A stretch of 64,000 nucleotides of DNA, taken from Oceanospirillum sp048265165 (lineage in GTDB: Bacteria; Pseudomonadota; Gammaproteobacteria; Pseudomonadales; Halomonadaceae). This document shows, in pieces, positions 1 through 7,271 of the stretch; position 1 is the stretch's first letter; the number at the start of each line of letters is the position of its first letter. Under the pieces are notes generated by a model. That model searched no databases. It was not told the DNA's origin and worked only from the letters and a program-made list of their open reading frames with translations. A program made the position numbers and the translations under genes. Where the stretch lies: NCBI RefSeq assembly GCF_048265165.1, contig NZ_JBLXCD010000008.1, positions 81,988 through 145,987 of the forward strand, in the 5' to 3' direction.

Positions 1-1907
1 ACTCCTTTATGCCGGTGGATGATGAGGGTGAGGCATACGCTGTTAAAGACTTTAATGAACTGCCGGAAGAGCGTCGACTCGTATTTAAAGATGGCATTGA
101 GTTAATGGAGAAGGACCTGCGGGCTGCGTTGCGTGATCTGGCGCACATGGAAAAAGATATCCGTGAGAAGCAGCAGCAACTGAATGAAAATATTACCCTG
201 ACAGCGATTCAGCATTGGTTGTCGGAACTGCATGATAAGTATGCTGACCATGAGCGGGTTTTGGATTACCTGAATGCTTTGCAGAAAGATTTGGTAGAGA
301 ACGTTGAGATTTTTCTGGAAGAAGATGAGAACAGCGATGCGGTGACCCGGGCCTCACCGGATCATAAAATTCCGGCCCGTTATCAGATTAATGTAATGAC
401 CACTAATGATGCGGACTCAGGTGCTCCTCTGATGATTGAGGATATGCCAACCCATAACAATCTTGTGGGGCACCTTGAGAATGTCACCTATATGGGAACA
501 GTGGCAACTGACTTTTCTCTGATCCGCCCGGGAGCACTGCACAGAGCTAATGGCGGCTTTCTGATTTTGGATGCGGGTAAACTGCTGCAACAACCCTACG
601 CCTGGGATGGACTTAAGCTGGCGCTACGTACGGGTTGTCTGCGTATTGATACCCTGGAAAAGCAGCTGACCTTGTCAGGTAATGTCAGTCTTGAGCCAGA
701 GCCGATGGCTCTTAATGTGACCATCGCTCTGCTGGGAGATGCGGAGCAGTATTATCTGTTACAACGGTATGATCCTGATTTTGGTGAGCTGTTCAAAGTA
801 TTAGCTGAATTCGAAAGCGATATGCCACGCAATGAAGAGAATGAAAGTCTTTATGCTCGCCTGATTAGCTCCATGGTCAAAGAAGACGAGCTACTGTCTC
901 TGAATCGTGATGCTTTAATGAAAGTGATCGAAGTAGGAGCCCGACAGGCAGAACATCAAAATCGCTTGTCCCTTAATGCTGCGGATCTGAAACATCTGTT
1001 GAGGGAGGCTCATTACTGTGCGTGTGCTGATCAGAAAGATCAGATTGATGCTCAGGCTGTGGATCAGGCCCTTGAGGGCCGGGAGTATCGCTCAGGGCAT
1101 ATTCGCGAACGTATGTTTAATAATATTCATGACGGCACGATCCTGATCGATACCCAAGGTGAAAAAGTCGGGCAGGTTAATGGCCTGACAGTGCTGCGAG
1201 TTGGTGAAAGTGAGTTTGGCCAGCCAAGCCGTATTACAGGAACGGTGCGTTATGGTAATGGTGATGTGCTGGATATTGAGCGCAGTGTTCATCTGGGTGG
1301 TGCATTACATTCGAAAGGCGTGATGATCCTAAGTGCTTTCCTGAATGCTCAGTTTGGGGTTGATGAGCCGTTGCCCTTGTCCGCCAGTCTCGGCTTTGAG
1401 CAGTCCTACAATGGAGTTGATGGTGATAGCGCTTCTCTGGGGGAGTTAGTCTGTCTGTTGTCGGCGATGTCCTGTGTTCCGGTGAAGCAGTCGCTGGCAA
1501 TCACAGGGTCGATCAATCAATTCGGCGAAGTACAACCGATTGGTGGCGTGAATGAAAAAGTTGAAGGTTTCTTTGCGACCTGTAAAGAGCGGGGGCTGAC
1601 AGGAGACCAGGGGGTTATTATTCCCGTACAGAATATTGATAACCTGATGCTCAGTGATGAGGTGATTGAAGCCTGTGCCAATGATCAGTTTGCCATTTAT
1701 GCGGTCGAACATGTCGAGCAGGCGATTAAGCTGATGACTGGGGTTGTGTCGGGAACCGCCAATGAAAAAGGCAATTTTGCTAAAAATACGCTGTATGGGA
1801 AAATACAGCATCGCTTGAAAGAGCTTTGCGGCAAACCCCATGGCAAACAGGGCAAAAGTAAGCGCAAAAGAACGGCGAAGAAAACCAGCTCAAAGCAGGC
1901 TGGCTGA
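1..1907 (+). CDS. Lon-like (LonB/YcbZ-type) ATP-dependent protease, 5' end outside window
   Basis: This is the C-terminal 634 residues of a Lon-family AAA+ serine protease. The frame is open to the left edge, so the true start and probably the Walker A region lie outside the window; the ATG at 9 is internal. Visible parts, numbered from that ATG, are a charged helical stretch (residues 20-105), a Walker-B-like GGFLILDA segment, a helical AAA lid, and an S16 peptidase domain (about residues 370-580). The catalytic dyad is Ser474 (in GDSAS) and Lys517 (in GGVNEKVEG). The 43-residue spacing equals that of E. coli Lon S679/K722. The tail is very basic (KQGKSKRKRTAKK), perhaps binding nucleic acid. 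A cytosolic ATP-driven protease is expected; its substrates are unknown. DUF2489 follows 43 bp downstream on the same strand. Confidence 0.9.
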   Translation, partial: SFMPVDDEGEAYAVKDFNELPEERRLVFKDGIELMEKDLRAALRDLAHMEKDIREKQQQLNENITLTAIQHWLSELHDKYADHERVLDYLNALQKDLVENVEIFLEEDENSDAVTRASPDHKIPARYQINVMTTNDADSGAPLMIEDMPTHNNLVGHLENVTYMGTVATDFSLIRPGALHRANGGFLILDAGKLLQQPYAWDGLKLALRTGCLRIDTLEKQLTLSGNVSLEPEPMALNVTIALLGDAEQYYLLQRYDPDFGELFKVLAEFESDMPRNEENESLYARLISSMVKEDELLSLNRDALMKVIEVGARQAEHQNRLSLNAADLKHLLREAHYCACADQKDQIDAQAVDQALEGREYRSGHIRERMFNNIHDGTILIDTQGEKVGQVNGLTVLRVGESEFGQPSRITGTVRYGNGDVLDIERSVHLGGALHSKGVMILSAFLNAQFGVDEPLPLSASLGFEQSYNGVDGDSASLGELVCLLSAMSCVPVKQSLAITGSINQFGEVQPIGGVNEKVEGFFATCKERGLTGDQGVIIPVQNIDNLMLSDEVIEACANDQFAIYAVEHVEQAIKLMTGVVSGTANEKGNFAKNTLYGKIQHRLKELCGKPHGKQGKSKRKRTAKKTSSKQAG

Positions 1908-1950
1908 TAACGTTGAAATAAACCGATGTAATAACCGGGTCTGAGCAGAA

Positions 1951-2409
1951 ATGACAAATCAGGTGGCCATACTGCTGGCCGTGATCGCAGTAGCTATTAT
2001 TATCGCTCTTGCAGGGTATGCACTTAACTTACGCAAGCAAGTTCGTCAGCGTGAAAAAGAGCGTTTGGCAGCATTACAGGATGTGGAGCGTTTGGCTCGG
2101 GAAAAGACCATGGAAAGTATCCATGTAATCTCCCATGCTCTGCTGGAAGGACAGGTTGATGTTATGGAGGCCTGTCTGCGGATACGTACTCTGATCGACA
2201 TCATTGAGTCTGACTGGCAGGAAACGGAGGCGTTGAAGGTGTTTGCTGAGATAACCGAGCGCGGTGCTCACTTTGCAACTCACCAGGCGCGAAAAGAGCT
2301 GCCCAAGCAGGAACGTATGAAGCAGGATCTGGAGCGTATCTCACTGGAAGGTGAGTACTATGATGCGGCTCTTAATGGGGCGCGTTGGCTGTTACAGCAA
2401 AAGCCATAA
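1951..2409 (+). CDS. DUF2489 family membrane-anchored protein
   Basis: A 152-residue protein with one N-terminal membrane helix (about residues 5-26), then a basic juxtamembrane stretch (RKQVRQREKER) and a helical cytosolic domain rich in Glu and Lys. The length and the pattern of a single anchor plus a roughly 120-residue helical domain match the DUF2489 family, which has no known function. It sits 43 bp after the Lon-like gene and 48 bp before the YaaR-like gene, so the three may be co-transcribed. No catalytic motif was seen. Confidence 0.7.
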   Translation: MTNQVAILLAVIAVAIIIALAGYALNLRKQVRQREKERLAALQDVERLAREKTMESIHVISHALLEGQVDVMEACLRIRTLIDIIESDWQETEALKVFAEITERGAHFATHQARKELPKQERMKQDLERISLEGEYYDAALNGARWLLQQKP

Positions 2410-2457
2410 GCTGGACATGCGCCTGACAGAATAAAACAGTGGTCGCGGATAAACACT

Positions 2458-2922
2458 ATGATCAATATTAACGACAAACTTAAATCCCTGCGTACCGGGG
2501 ATGGCACTCGCCGTGCGCGTACCAAAGAAGCCAGCAGTATCGGCAAAACCCGTACTTTTACCGATCATTTGGTGCAGCAGGTTGAGGAGATCAGTGCGCC
2601 CACATTAAATGATGAGCTGTCCCGAATCCGAGAAGCACTGGAAGATGCATCGGAGAATCTGGAGCGTAATCCAACCATCGGTAATCTTGAAATCTACCGG
2701 GTGTTATTGAGTAACCTGATAGGCAAGGCAACGAAAGGTGCATACGAGGTAGAAGGTGTTGGCCCGGGTTGGAGCCTGACCGATAAGCACCATGTGATCC
2801 GCAAGATTGATGAGGAAGCGGAAGAGCTTTTGCTATTAGTACTGAACGAGCAGAAAGATACCCTGAAAATCGCCGCTAAACTGACACACCTGAAAGGGCT
2901 TGTGGTGGATCTGTTGTCTTAA
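2458..2922 (+). CDS. YaaR family (DUF327) protein
   Basis: A 154-residue soluble, mostly helical protein. The N-terminal 30 residues are basic and probably flexible (TGDGTRRARTKEASS). The remainder alternates acidic helices and ends in a hydrophobic helix (LTHLKGLVVDLL). The central pattern (TLNDELSRIREALEDASENL, then KATKGAYEVEG) resembles the YaaR/DUF327 family, best known from Bacillus and Thermotoga and without an assigned function. The ATG follows only a weak ribosome site. The gene closes the first plus-strand cluster. The hairpin just downstream carries its T-tract on the other strand, so it does not look like this gene's terminator. Confidence 0.65.
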   Translation: MININDKLKSLRTGDGTRRARTKEASSIGKTRTFTDHLVQQVEEISAPTLNDELSRIREALEDASENLERNPTIGNLEIYRVLLSNLIGKATKGAYEVEGVGPGWSLTDKHHVIRKIDEEAEELLLLVLNEQKDTLKIAAKLTHLKGLVVDLLS

Positions 2923-2967
2923 CGGCAGACCTCCATTCGGCTTGCGCATATTGCCCACTTTAGTATT

Positions 2968-3200
2968 TTGCAGACAAAAAAAAGCCCCCACCAAAGTTGG
3001 TGGGGGCGGAAGTATATATGCAAGAGCTAACAGAGGGTCCCTCAAAAGAGATCTTTCCTTCGAAGACTACCCTAGTCTCCAACCAGAAAGTGTTCAGAGT
3101 AAAACAATCATTTTCCTGAGAAGATGATCAAACACTGGACAAACCCGTTTGCAAATTTATTACGCGCCTTCAAACACTGGAAAATGCTGCGCGACCCTAT
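2968..3200 (-). ncRNA. Candidate small RNA ending at the orphan minus-strand terminator
   Basis: This is inference from the terminator at 2970-3006, which needs a minus-strand transcript. Read on the minus strand, the 150 bases before it hold short hairpins: GACTA-GGG-TAGTC, GAGGG-A-CCCTC, and ATCAT/ATGAT around an AGGA. There are four GGA triplets, two of them in loops, which loosely recalls Csr/Rsm titrating RNAs. The 5' end is a guess. The class is not recognised, and a small plus-strand ORF (3124-3261) overlaps part of it, so only one of the two may be real. Confidence 0.3.
2970..3006 (-). terminator. Strong intrinsic terminator read on the minus strand
   Basis: The inverted repeat GCCCCCACCAA / TTGGTGGGGGC has only a couple of bases in the loop and about an 11-bp stem. 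On the plus strand it is preceded by a run of eight A and followed by GGAAGTATAT. Read on the minus strand it is therefore a stem plus eight T, a textbook intrinsic terminator, and it is not one on the plus strand. No minus-strand protein gene lies upstream of it within 4 kb. Confidence 0.75.
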
Positions 3201-3261
3201 GGGCGTAATACTAAAGACGAAGGTGGGGCTGGTCAATCTGGTTTGGTGGGTTTTAATGTAA
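3124..3261 (+). CDS. Possible small protein, 45 residues
   Basis: An ATG-initiated ORF encoding 45 residues, beginning MIKHWTNPF and ending LVNLVWWVLM. It is basic, with tryptophans and a hydrophobic C-terminal third that could sit on or in a membrane. Two in-frame 12-base copies of TCAAACACTGGA (3128-3139 and 3170-3181) encode the similar segments IKHWT and FKHWK. The ribosome site is poor: GAGAAG directly abuts the ATG. The composition looks protein-like rather than random, but no family was recognised and a minus-strand RNA is an alternative reading of this region. Confidence 0.3.
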   Translation: MIKHWTNPFANLLRAFKHWKMLRDPMGVILKTKVGLVNLVWWVLM

Positions 3262-3603
3262 AAAAAGGTTTACGCATTACGTTTGTTCTATAAGGCTATT
3301 TAATTACAGAATAATCGTTTGTAGAAACGTGATATTTTTAGCTCAGATTTAGCTGAATGAGACCTCTTTCTGTGTTTGGCGTGATGAAAAAGGATATAGT
3401 CAGCAGAATGTTCTGATTATTTTATAGCGCTATGAAATCTGGCTGGATGACAATGGCGTATCATCGGTAGGTATCTCTGTAATGGACTTCAGGTAACACC
3501 GGCGAATATACGGTCACCCTTATTGATTCTGAACGGTATTCTCTGTTGTAAACTGGCGTTATGATTCGGTTAGCATCAGCATCTGATGCTCACTGGAACG
3601 TTA
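3262..3603. other. Intergenic region without a recognised gene
   Basis: About 340 bases of A+T-rich sequence with stops in all frames. The only clear structure is the perfect hairpin AGCATCAG-CAT-CTGATGCT at 3572-3590, 14 bases before the short leader ORF. A weak GacA-box-like dyad (TGTAA...TTTACG, 3257-3274) lies at its left edge, with 9 of 12 conserved positions matching; this could be chance. Confidence 0.5.
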
Positions 3604-3660
3604 ATGAATAAAAATGACAAAAAATATAAGCGACCACAACGCAAAGGCTTTTATCAATGA
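3604..3660 (+). CDS. Possible 18-codon leader ORF coupled to the next gene
   Basis: ATG at 3604 opens an 18-codon, strongly basic peptide (MNKNDKKYKRPQRKGFYQ). Its TGA stop overlaps the ATG of the following gene as ATGA (3657-3660). Such overlaps usually mean translational coupling. The next gene has no separate ribosome site apart from GCAAAGGC inside this leader. A perfect hairpin (3572-3590) lies just upstream. The leader itself has only a weak ribosome site (GGAACG), so it may instead be chance. Confidence 0.35.
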   Translation: MNKNDKKYKRPQRKGFYQ

Positions 3661-4229
3661 CTAAGCAGGTTGAGTTTTTTTACGATATTGTCAGTCCGTA
3701 TAGCTATCTGGCGGCAGTTCAGCTTGAAGAGCTAGAACGGGAAACCGGTTGTGAAGTGATCTGGCAGCCATTGTTTCTGCCGGGGCTGTTCAAGCTGACG
3801 GGTAATCAGCCACCACAGGTGATGGCGGAGAAGAAAACCTATCTCTTCGACCAGGATCTGCCTCGTATGGCTCGCTATCTTCAGGTGCCTTACAACATGC
3901 CTGCCAGCTTTCCCTGTAACACTGTTTATGTGATGCGTGCTTTGATGAGCTTGCCCAATAAGCTTCGTGCTGAGAAGAGCCTGGCACTGTATGAGCTTTT
4001 TTGGGGCGAGGGTCAGGATATTATTAATGATGACACTATACTTTCTTTATTAGGGCAGGATGCTCTGGATTATGCAAAAAGCGAAGAAGGGAAGGCTGCG
4101 CTGATGGATAATACTCAGCGGGCAGCGGATAAAGGTGCTTTTGGTGCTCCTACCCTGTTTGTGAACGATGAGACTTTCTTTGGTTGTGATCGCATCCCCC
4201 AATTGAAGTACCATCTGCAGATTTCCTGA
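3657..4229 (+). CDS. 2-hydroxychromene-2-carboxylate isomerase family (DsbA/GST-kappa fold) protein
   Basis: A 190-residue thioredoxin-fold protein of the HCCA isomerase/GST-kappa group. The N-terminal strand-loop VEFFYDIVSPYSYLA carries the family signature in which the DsbA CxxC is replaced by SPYS. The helical insertion follows (residues 40-140) and the C-terminal half holds GAFGAPTLFVNDETFFG, the cis-Pro glutathione-site motif. The family isomerises aromatic intermediates with glutathione; here no degradation genes are nearby, so the substrate is unknown. The start overlaps the stop of a short leader ORF (ATGA). Riboflavin synthase follows 83 bp later. Confidence 0.85.
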   Translation: MTKQVEFFYDIVSPYSYLAAVQLEELERETGCEVIWQPLFLPGLFKLTGNQPPQVMAEKKTYLFDQDLPRMARYLQVPYNMPASFPCNTVYVMRALMSLPNKLRAEKSLALYELFWGEGQDIINDDTILSLLGQDALDYAKSEEGKAALMDNTQRAADKGAFGAPTLFVNDETFFGCDRIPQLKYHLQIS

Positions 4230-4312
4230 ATAGTATTCTTACGGCAGCCACTAAGGGTGCTGATATATTGACACTTATATCTTCCATTCATTAATACCTA
4301 TTAGGAAGCGTT

Positions 4313-4924
4313 ATGTTTACCGGTATTGTCCAAGGCGTAGCAACACTGATTAAACTGATTGAGAAAGATGATTTTCGTACTCATATTATGACAATGCCCG
4401 GTCGCCTGACTGAGGGATTATCAATAGGGGCCAGTGTTGCGCACAATGGCTGCTGCCTAACGGTAACAGAGATCAAAGGTAACAGGGTTAGCTTTGATCT
4501 GATGCAGGAAACGTTACGTCTGACAAACCTTGGTGAACTTCAGGTCGGTGATTCAGTTAATATAGAACGGGCTGCCCGCTTTGGTGATGAGATCGGTGGG
4601 CATGCAATGTCAGGACATATCATGTGCACAACAGAGGTTGTGAATATTATGGAGTCCGATAATAACTACCGTATCTGGTTTTCGTTGCCGAAGGGCTATG
4701 AAAAGTATGTCTTTGAGAAAGGCTACCTGGGTATTGATGGCATTAGTCTGACAGTCGGTGAGATTGAGAATGGCTGTTTTTGTGTCAATCTGATACCGGA
4801 AACGTTGGAGAGAACAACCATCGGTCAGCGTAGTATCGGCAGCCGTATCAATATCGAGATCGATCCTCAGACTCAGGCAATTGTGGATACGGTTGAACGG
4901 GTTATGGCTCAGCAAAAATTTTAG
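4313..4924 (+). CDS. ribC: Riboflavin synthase (alpha subunit)
   Basis: A 203-residue enzyme that dismutates two 6,7-dimethyl-8-ribityllumazine into riboflavin and an aminopyrimidine, the last step of riboflavin synthesis, in the cytosol as a trimer. It has the two lumazine-binding barrels of the family. The first begins MFTGIVQG with ASVAHNGCCLTVTEI and FDLMQETLRLTNLG; the second begins SGHIMCTTEVV with YLGIDGISLTVGEI and NLIPETLERTT. The ending IEIDPQTQAIVDTVERV is near-identical to E. coli RibC. The ribosome site AGGAAG precedes the ATG. The gene is called ribE in some organisms. Another riboflavin gene, ribB, lies 3 kb away on the opposite strand with its own riboswitch. Confidence 0.96.
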   Translation: MFTGIVQGVATLIKLIEKDDFRTHIMTMPGRLTEGLSIGASVAHNGCCLTVTEIKGNRVSFDLMQETLRLTNLGELQVGDSVNIERAARFGDEIGGHAMSGHIMCTTEVVNIMESDNNYRIWFSLPKGYEKYVFEKGYLGIDGISLTVGEIENGCFCVNLIPETLERTTIGQRSIGSRINIEIDPQTQAIVDTVERVMAQQKF

Positions 4925-5107
4925 CAGCACTTTTTTTGTGCAAAGCAATATAAAGTCGATGTTTTTTGCTATGTTACGGTGCTTAAAAATCAGCGATTAA
5001 CTTTTTTAAGAAAATAGCTGGAGTTTCTGCTCTGTTTACTCGATTTTTGCCCCACTTTTGGCTAAGATTGCCGCAAATGCAGAATTTGACTGTATGGTAA
5101 ATTGTTG

Positions 5108-5145
5108 AAACCTGGAAACTATGTTTTCCGGGTTTTGTTGTTTTT
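5108..5145 (+). terminator. Intrinsic-terminator-like hairpin in the leader of the purine permease gene
   Basis: An 11-bp stem (5108-5118 with 5125-5135, one G-U pair) with a six-base loop is followed by TTTTGTTGTTTTT. It stands only 33 bases before the permease ATG at 5168. Downstream of ribC it could end that transcript, but the position 180 bases beyond ribC and directly in the permease leader suggests attenuation. I do not recognise a known purine aptamer upstream of it. Confidence 0.55.
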
Positions 5146-5167
5146 GGACTGGTTTAGGGCACAACCC

Positions 5168-6457
5168 ATGCTGGAAAAATTGTTTAAGCTCAGTGAGCAC
5201 AATACCAACGTAAAAACGGAAGTTGTTGCAGGTATCACCACCTACCTGACGATGGCTTACATTATCTTTGTTAACCCGTCGATTCTGAAGCTGGCCGGTA
5301 TGGATTACGGTGCGGTGTTTGTCGCAACCTGTCTTGCTGCAGCCATCGGCACCCTGATTATGGGGCTGTGGGCGAATTATCCGATTGCTCTGGCTCCGGG
5401 CATGGGTCTGAACGCCTTTTTCACCTTTACTGTGGTGATGGAGATGGGCTATAGCTGGGAATCTGCTCTTGGGGCTGTATTCTTTTCTGGTTTGATCTTC
5501 ACTGTTCTTAGCCTGTTTAAGATACGGGAGTGGATCATCAATAGTATCCCTCTTTCCCTGAGACTGGGTATTGCAGCGGGTATTGGTCTTTTCCTGGCTC
5601 TGATTGCACTAAAGAGTGCCGGTATTGTGGTGGATAGCCCTGCAACACTGGTGACTATGGGTAATCTGTCTGATCCAAGCGTTATTCTGGCTATTGTCGG
5701 CTTCTTTATTATTGTGTCGCTGTCTTATCGCCGGGTTTTGGGTTCCGTTATGATCGGTATTCTGGTGGTCACAGTACTTTCGATTGTCATGGGGCTTAAT
5801 GAGCTGAACGGCGTTGTTTCTATGCCGCCAAGCCTTGCACCTACTTTTATGGCGATGGATCTTGCCGGTGCTCTTGAAGTCGGTATGTTGAGCATCATCT
5901 TTGCGTTCCTGTTTGTGGATCTGTTCGATACCTCAGGTACTCTGGTAGCAGTTGCTCAGCAGGGTGGTCTGCTGGACAAAGATAAGCGTCTGCCACGTTT
6001 AGGCCGTGCTCTGATGTCTGATAGTACCGCAACGATGGCCGGTGCTGCTCTGGGTACGTCGACTACGACCAGTTATATCGAAAGTACTGCCGGTATCTCT
6101 GCCGGTGGTCGCACAGGTTTAACAGCGGTTGTTGTGGCAGGCTTATTTTTACTGTCACTGTTTTTTGCTCCGTTAGCGGGTTCTGTTCCGGCCTATGCCA
6201 CAGCAGGCGCACTGTTTTACGTAGCGGTGTTGATGACCGCCGGACTGGCAGAGGTGGACTGGAAAGATCTGACCGAAGCTGCACCTGTGTTTGTCGCGGC
6301 AATTGCGATGCCATTGACGTTCTCGATTGCTAACGGTATCGCCTTCGGCTTTATCACTTATGCCGGTATTAAGCTGCTGTCCGGCCGTCGTGAAGATGTC
6401 TCTCTGAGTGTTCTGATCCTGGCCGCTCTGTTCGTACTGAAGTTTGTTTTCCTTTAA
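5168..6457 (+). CDS. NCS2 family purine permease (adenine/guanine/hypoxanthine type)
   Basis: A 429-residue inner-membrane nucleobase:cation symporter of the AzgA/GhxP branch of NCS2, with about 12-14 membrane segments. Family marks are the start LFKLSEHNTNVKTEVVAGIT with TYLTMAYIIFVNPSIL, the ALAPGMGLNAFF segment, FLFVDLFDTSGTLVAVA, and GTSTTTSYIESTAGI in the substrate-binding helices. The start is set at the ATG 5168 because AGGG lies eight bases upstream and homologues begin MLEKLF; an in-frame TTG at 5102 would place a terminator-like hairpin inside the coding region. The next plus-strand gene is apt, so import and phosphoribosylation of purine bases are linked. Confidence 0.92.
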   Translation: MLEKLFKLSEHNTNVKTEVVAGITTYLTMAYIIFVNPSILKLAGMDYGAVFVATCLAAAIGTLIMGLWANYPIALAPGMGLNAFFTFTVVMEMGYSWESALGAVFFSGLIFTVLSLFKIREWIINSIPLSLRLGIAAGIGLFLALIALKSAGIVVDSPATLVTMGNLSDPSVILAIVGFFIIVSLSYRRVLGSVMIGILVVTVLSIVMGLNELNGVVSMPPSLAPTFMAMDLAGALEVGMLSIIFAFLFVDLFDTSGTLVAVAQQGGLLDKDKRLPRLGRALMSDSTATMAGAALGTSTTTSYIESTAGISAGGRTGLTAVVVAGLFLLSLFFAPLAGSVPAYATAGALFYVAVLMTAGLAEVDWKDLTEAAPVFVAAIAMPLTFSIANGIAFGFITYAGIKLLSGRREDVSLSVLILAALFVLKFVFL

Positions 6458-6492
6458 GGTTAATCTTCATACGCTACTGCAGCAGTAATACT

Positions 6493-6515
6493 TATGCCGG
6501 CCTCAGGGTCGGCAT
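6493..6515 (+). other. Hairpin between the purine permease and apt
   Basis: ATGCCGGCC-TCAG-GGTCGGCAT forms a 9-bp stem with one G-U pair. It is followed by TTGCATG, not a true T-tract, so it may be a weak terminator or an mRNA-stabilising hairpin separating permease and apt expression. Confidence 0.4.
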
Positions 6516-6607
6516 TTGCATGTCTGAGGATTTGATTTCGTTCTGTGCTGTCTGGAAAAGCAGCGCCATTGATGCCGATAGCATCTGTTATAGAAAAAGG
6601 TTCTACC

Positions 6608-7171
6608 ATGTCTGATCGTGATGAAAACACTCTGAATAACGCTGACTACCTGCGCTCTGTGATCCGCACTGTGCCTGACTGGCCGGAGGCCGGGGTTATG
6701 TTCCGGGACATCACTCCTCTGTTTCAGAACCGCAAAGCGTTCCGTAAACTGATTGATACTTTCGTTCATCGCTATTATGACCATGATATTGATGCTGTAG
6801 CGGGTGTTGATGCCCGTGGTTTTATTCTGGGTTCCCCCATCGCTTATGAGCTGAATACCGGTTTTATACCTGTGCGTAAAAAGGGTAAATTGCCTTTTGA
6901 AACGGTTCAGGAAAGCTATGAGCTGGAATATGGCTCCGCCACCGTTGAGTTGCATACCGACTCTTTTAAACCTGGTGATAAGGTACTGCTGATCGATGAT
7001 CTGATCGCCACTGGGGGCACCATGCTAGCGGCTGCGAATCTGATTAAGCGTCTGGGTGCTGATGTGGTTGAAGCTGCAGCGATTATTGATCTGCCGGATC
7101 TGGGCGGTTCTGCAAAGCTGAGAGAGCAGGGGATTGAGGTTTATTCAATCTGCGAGTTCGAAGGCAAATAA
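6608..7171 (+). CDS. apt: Adenine phosphoribosyltransferase
   Basis: A 187-residue cytosolic enzyme converting adenine and PRPP to AMP and pyrophosphate (purine salvage). The PRPP-binding motif VLLIDDLIATGGT is intact, as are the Apt signatures DWPEAGVMFRDITPLF, GVDARGFILGSPIAYEL and VRKKGKLP. The start at 6608 is preceded by AAGG with normal spacing and gives the usual length; the frame extends 21 codons further upstream but that part is not conserved-looking. It is preceded by the purine permease and followed by a strong bidirectional terminator. Confidence 0.96.
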   Translation: MSDRDENTLNNADYLRSVIRTVPDWPEAGVMFRDITPLFQNRKAFRKLIDTFVHRYYDHDIDAVAGVDARGFILGSPIAYELNTGFIPVRKKGKLPFETVQESYELEYGSATVELHTDSFKPGDKVLLIDDLIATGGTMLAAANLIKRLGADVVEAAAIIDLPDLGGSAKLREQGIEVYSICEFEGK

Positions 7172-7220
7172 CGATTTATTTGAACCACATTCTGAGGCTT
7201 TCGCCTAAGGGTGGTATCTG

Positions 7221-7248
7221 AAAAGGCATCGGAGACGATGCCTTTTTT
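7221..7248. terminator. Bidirectional intrinsic terminator between apt and ribB
   Basis: AAAAGGCATCG-GAGA-CGATGCCTTTTTT is an 11-bp perfect stem with a GNRA-like loop, T-rich on both strands. It sits between the converging ends of apt (plus) and ribB (minus) and can serve both. Confidence 0.9.
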
Positions 7249-7271
7249 ATTGCCCGAACTCGGTCTGCAGC

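Noticed and set aside
1446..1841. Minus-strand frame of 131 codons opposite the Lon-like protease
   Set aside because: Antisense shadow of the S16 peptidase domain; composition unlike a protein family.
3257..3274. GacA box (TGTAAG-N6-CTTACA) for an RsmY/Z-type RNA
   Set aside because: Only 9 of 12 fixed positions match in an A+T-rich context, so it was not listed as a feature; mentioned only as weak support for the small RNA.
5102..5167. N-terminal extension of the purine permease from a TTG
   Set aside because: It would translate through a terminator-like hairpin; ATG 5168 has AGGG eight bases upstream and homologue-like sequence starts there.
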